Below are positions 63,703 to 64,000 of a stretch of DNA of 64,000 nt, piece after piece. The position numbers were made by a program, and so were the translations under genes. The stretch lies in the NCBI GenBank assembly GCA_013359135.1, contig JABWCN010000001.1, forward strand, positions 1 through 64,000, read 5' to 3'. Every line of letters begins with the position of its first letter. Positions within the stretch are counted from its first letter, which is position 1. Below the pieces are notes generated by a model, which saw only the letters and a program-made list of their open reading frames with translations, did no database searches and was not told the origin of the DNA. The DNA comes from Pseudobdellovibrionaceae bacterium. Its GTDB lineage: Bacteria > Bdellovibrionota > Bdellovibrionia > Bdellovibrionales > Bdellovibrionaceae.

Positions 63703-64000
63703 TTATTGTCGAATGTAGTGTTCTATCGTTGATTCAATAACCGACATATTAATTTTATCTGTTTCAATTCTTTCACGAAGCTTTTCATGCGCTGACAAAC
63801 TTTGTTGTAAATATGGTAACATCCAAGATTCCAAAGACAGAACTCCCTGCTCTGATAAAAATTTTAAATAAAACTGTAATTTAAGAATAAGTAAATCACT
63901 AGTTTTAATGAGATTTTCTTTGTTTAAATTTTTAAGACTATGACCTAGTAGATTATACAAGGCTTCTGAGTCTTGAACACCCTCTTGACTGACTCTTAAG
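63703..64000 (-). CDS. recO: Probable DNA repair protein RecO, C-terminal part (cut by window edge)
   Basis: The frame is open from the window edge to the stop at 63703, giving about 98 residues of a longer protein whose start lies beyond the window. QEGVQDSEALYNLLGHSLKNL ... LLILKLQFYLKFLSEQGVLSLESW resembles the helical C-terminal region of RecO (EALYxLL...LLRFELRLLxxLG), which loads RecA via RecR. The zinc-type Cys cluster of some RecO proteins is not visible. Identity is a judgment by pattern and is uncertain. Confidence 0.4.
   Translation of the reverse strand, partial: LRVSQEGVQDSEALYNLLGHSLKNLNKENLIKTSDLLILKLQFYLKFLSEQGVLSLESWMLPYLQQSLSAHEKLRERIETDKINMSVIESTIEHYIRQ

Noticed and set aside
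1-64000. CRISPR array, rRNA, intact tRNA, intact prophage or defence island
   Set aside because: No regularly spaced repeats, rRNA-like blocks, full tRNA cloverleaf, phage structural genes or recognised defence genes were seen.

Overview
The window looks like chromosomal DNA from an AT-rich member of the Bdellovibrionota (Bdellovibrio/Bacteriovorax-like predatory bacteria). The evidence is the mix of families: a TIGR02147 regulator, a DUF3015 protein, an App1-type HAD phosphatase, a stand-alone FliG-like protein, a non-sporulator spore-photoproduct-lyase-like radical SAM protein, a GldA/F/G-type ABC operon, and many lipoproteins and outer-membrane beta-barrels. This is inference from gene content; no rRNA or species marker is present.

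Layout. 1-5.3 kb: a large surface lipoprotein, threonine ammonia-lyase (ilvA) with a strong terminator, a FadL-family porin and a small zinc-ribbon protein. 5.6-6.8 kb: two decayed transposase genes lying end to end. 6.8-8.9 kb: a TIGR02147 regulator divergent from a secreted protein. 8.9-9.9 kb: a stretch with no intact gene, holding a tRNA-Leu-like fragment. 9.9-15 kb: an RND pump and a kinase-fold protein with altered catalytic motifs. 14.9-17.5 kb: nrfH-nrfA (ammonia-forming nitrite reductase) plus a secreted protein of unknown role. 18-21.2 kb: the glycolytic operon gap-pgk-tpiA. 21.3-28.5 kb: a CapA-like protein, two tandem family 5 solute-binding proteins, and tmk-holB-tatD. 28.6-33.5 kb: secG, a FecR/TonB-C-like protein, an App1-like phosphatase, and a radical SAM (SPL) gene coupled to a gene of unknown function, then a DUF3015 protein.

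33.5-41.2 kb: an M14 carboxypeptidase, then a compact operon of ABC ATPase, permease, GldG-like protein, DUF4340 protein, GHMP kinase and DUF429 protein. 41.2-44 kb: an NFACT/RqcH-like protein and an RNA m5C methyltransferase. 43.8-48.8 kb: a phosphate-signalling block (phoU-phoB-phoR, a porin-like protein, Ppx/GppA). 48.9-58.7 kb: a FliG-like protein, an outer-membrane protein, a VWA lipoprotein, a small secreted protein, a 1482-residue lipoprotein and another lipoprotein. 58.8-64 kb: a histone-like protein with a basic half and an acidic half, a TonB-dependent receptor, a sigma-54 activator without a receiver domain, a Xer-type recombinase and the 3' part of a probable recO.

Most of the window is ordinary core genome. 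The parts most worth following up are the kinase-fold protein (13.2-14.9 kb), the SPL gene pair (31.0-33.0 kb), the histone-like charge-split protein (58.8 kb), the CxxCH-type NrfA with its secreted neighbour, and the decayed mobile-DNA regions at 5.6-6.8 and 8.9-9.9 kb. No CRISPR array, intact insertion sequence, rRNA or intact tRNA was seen.
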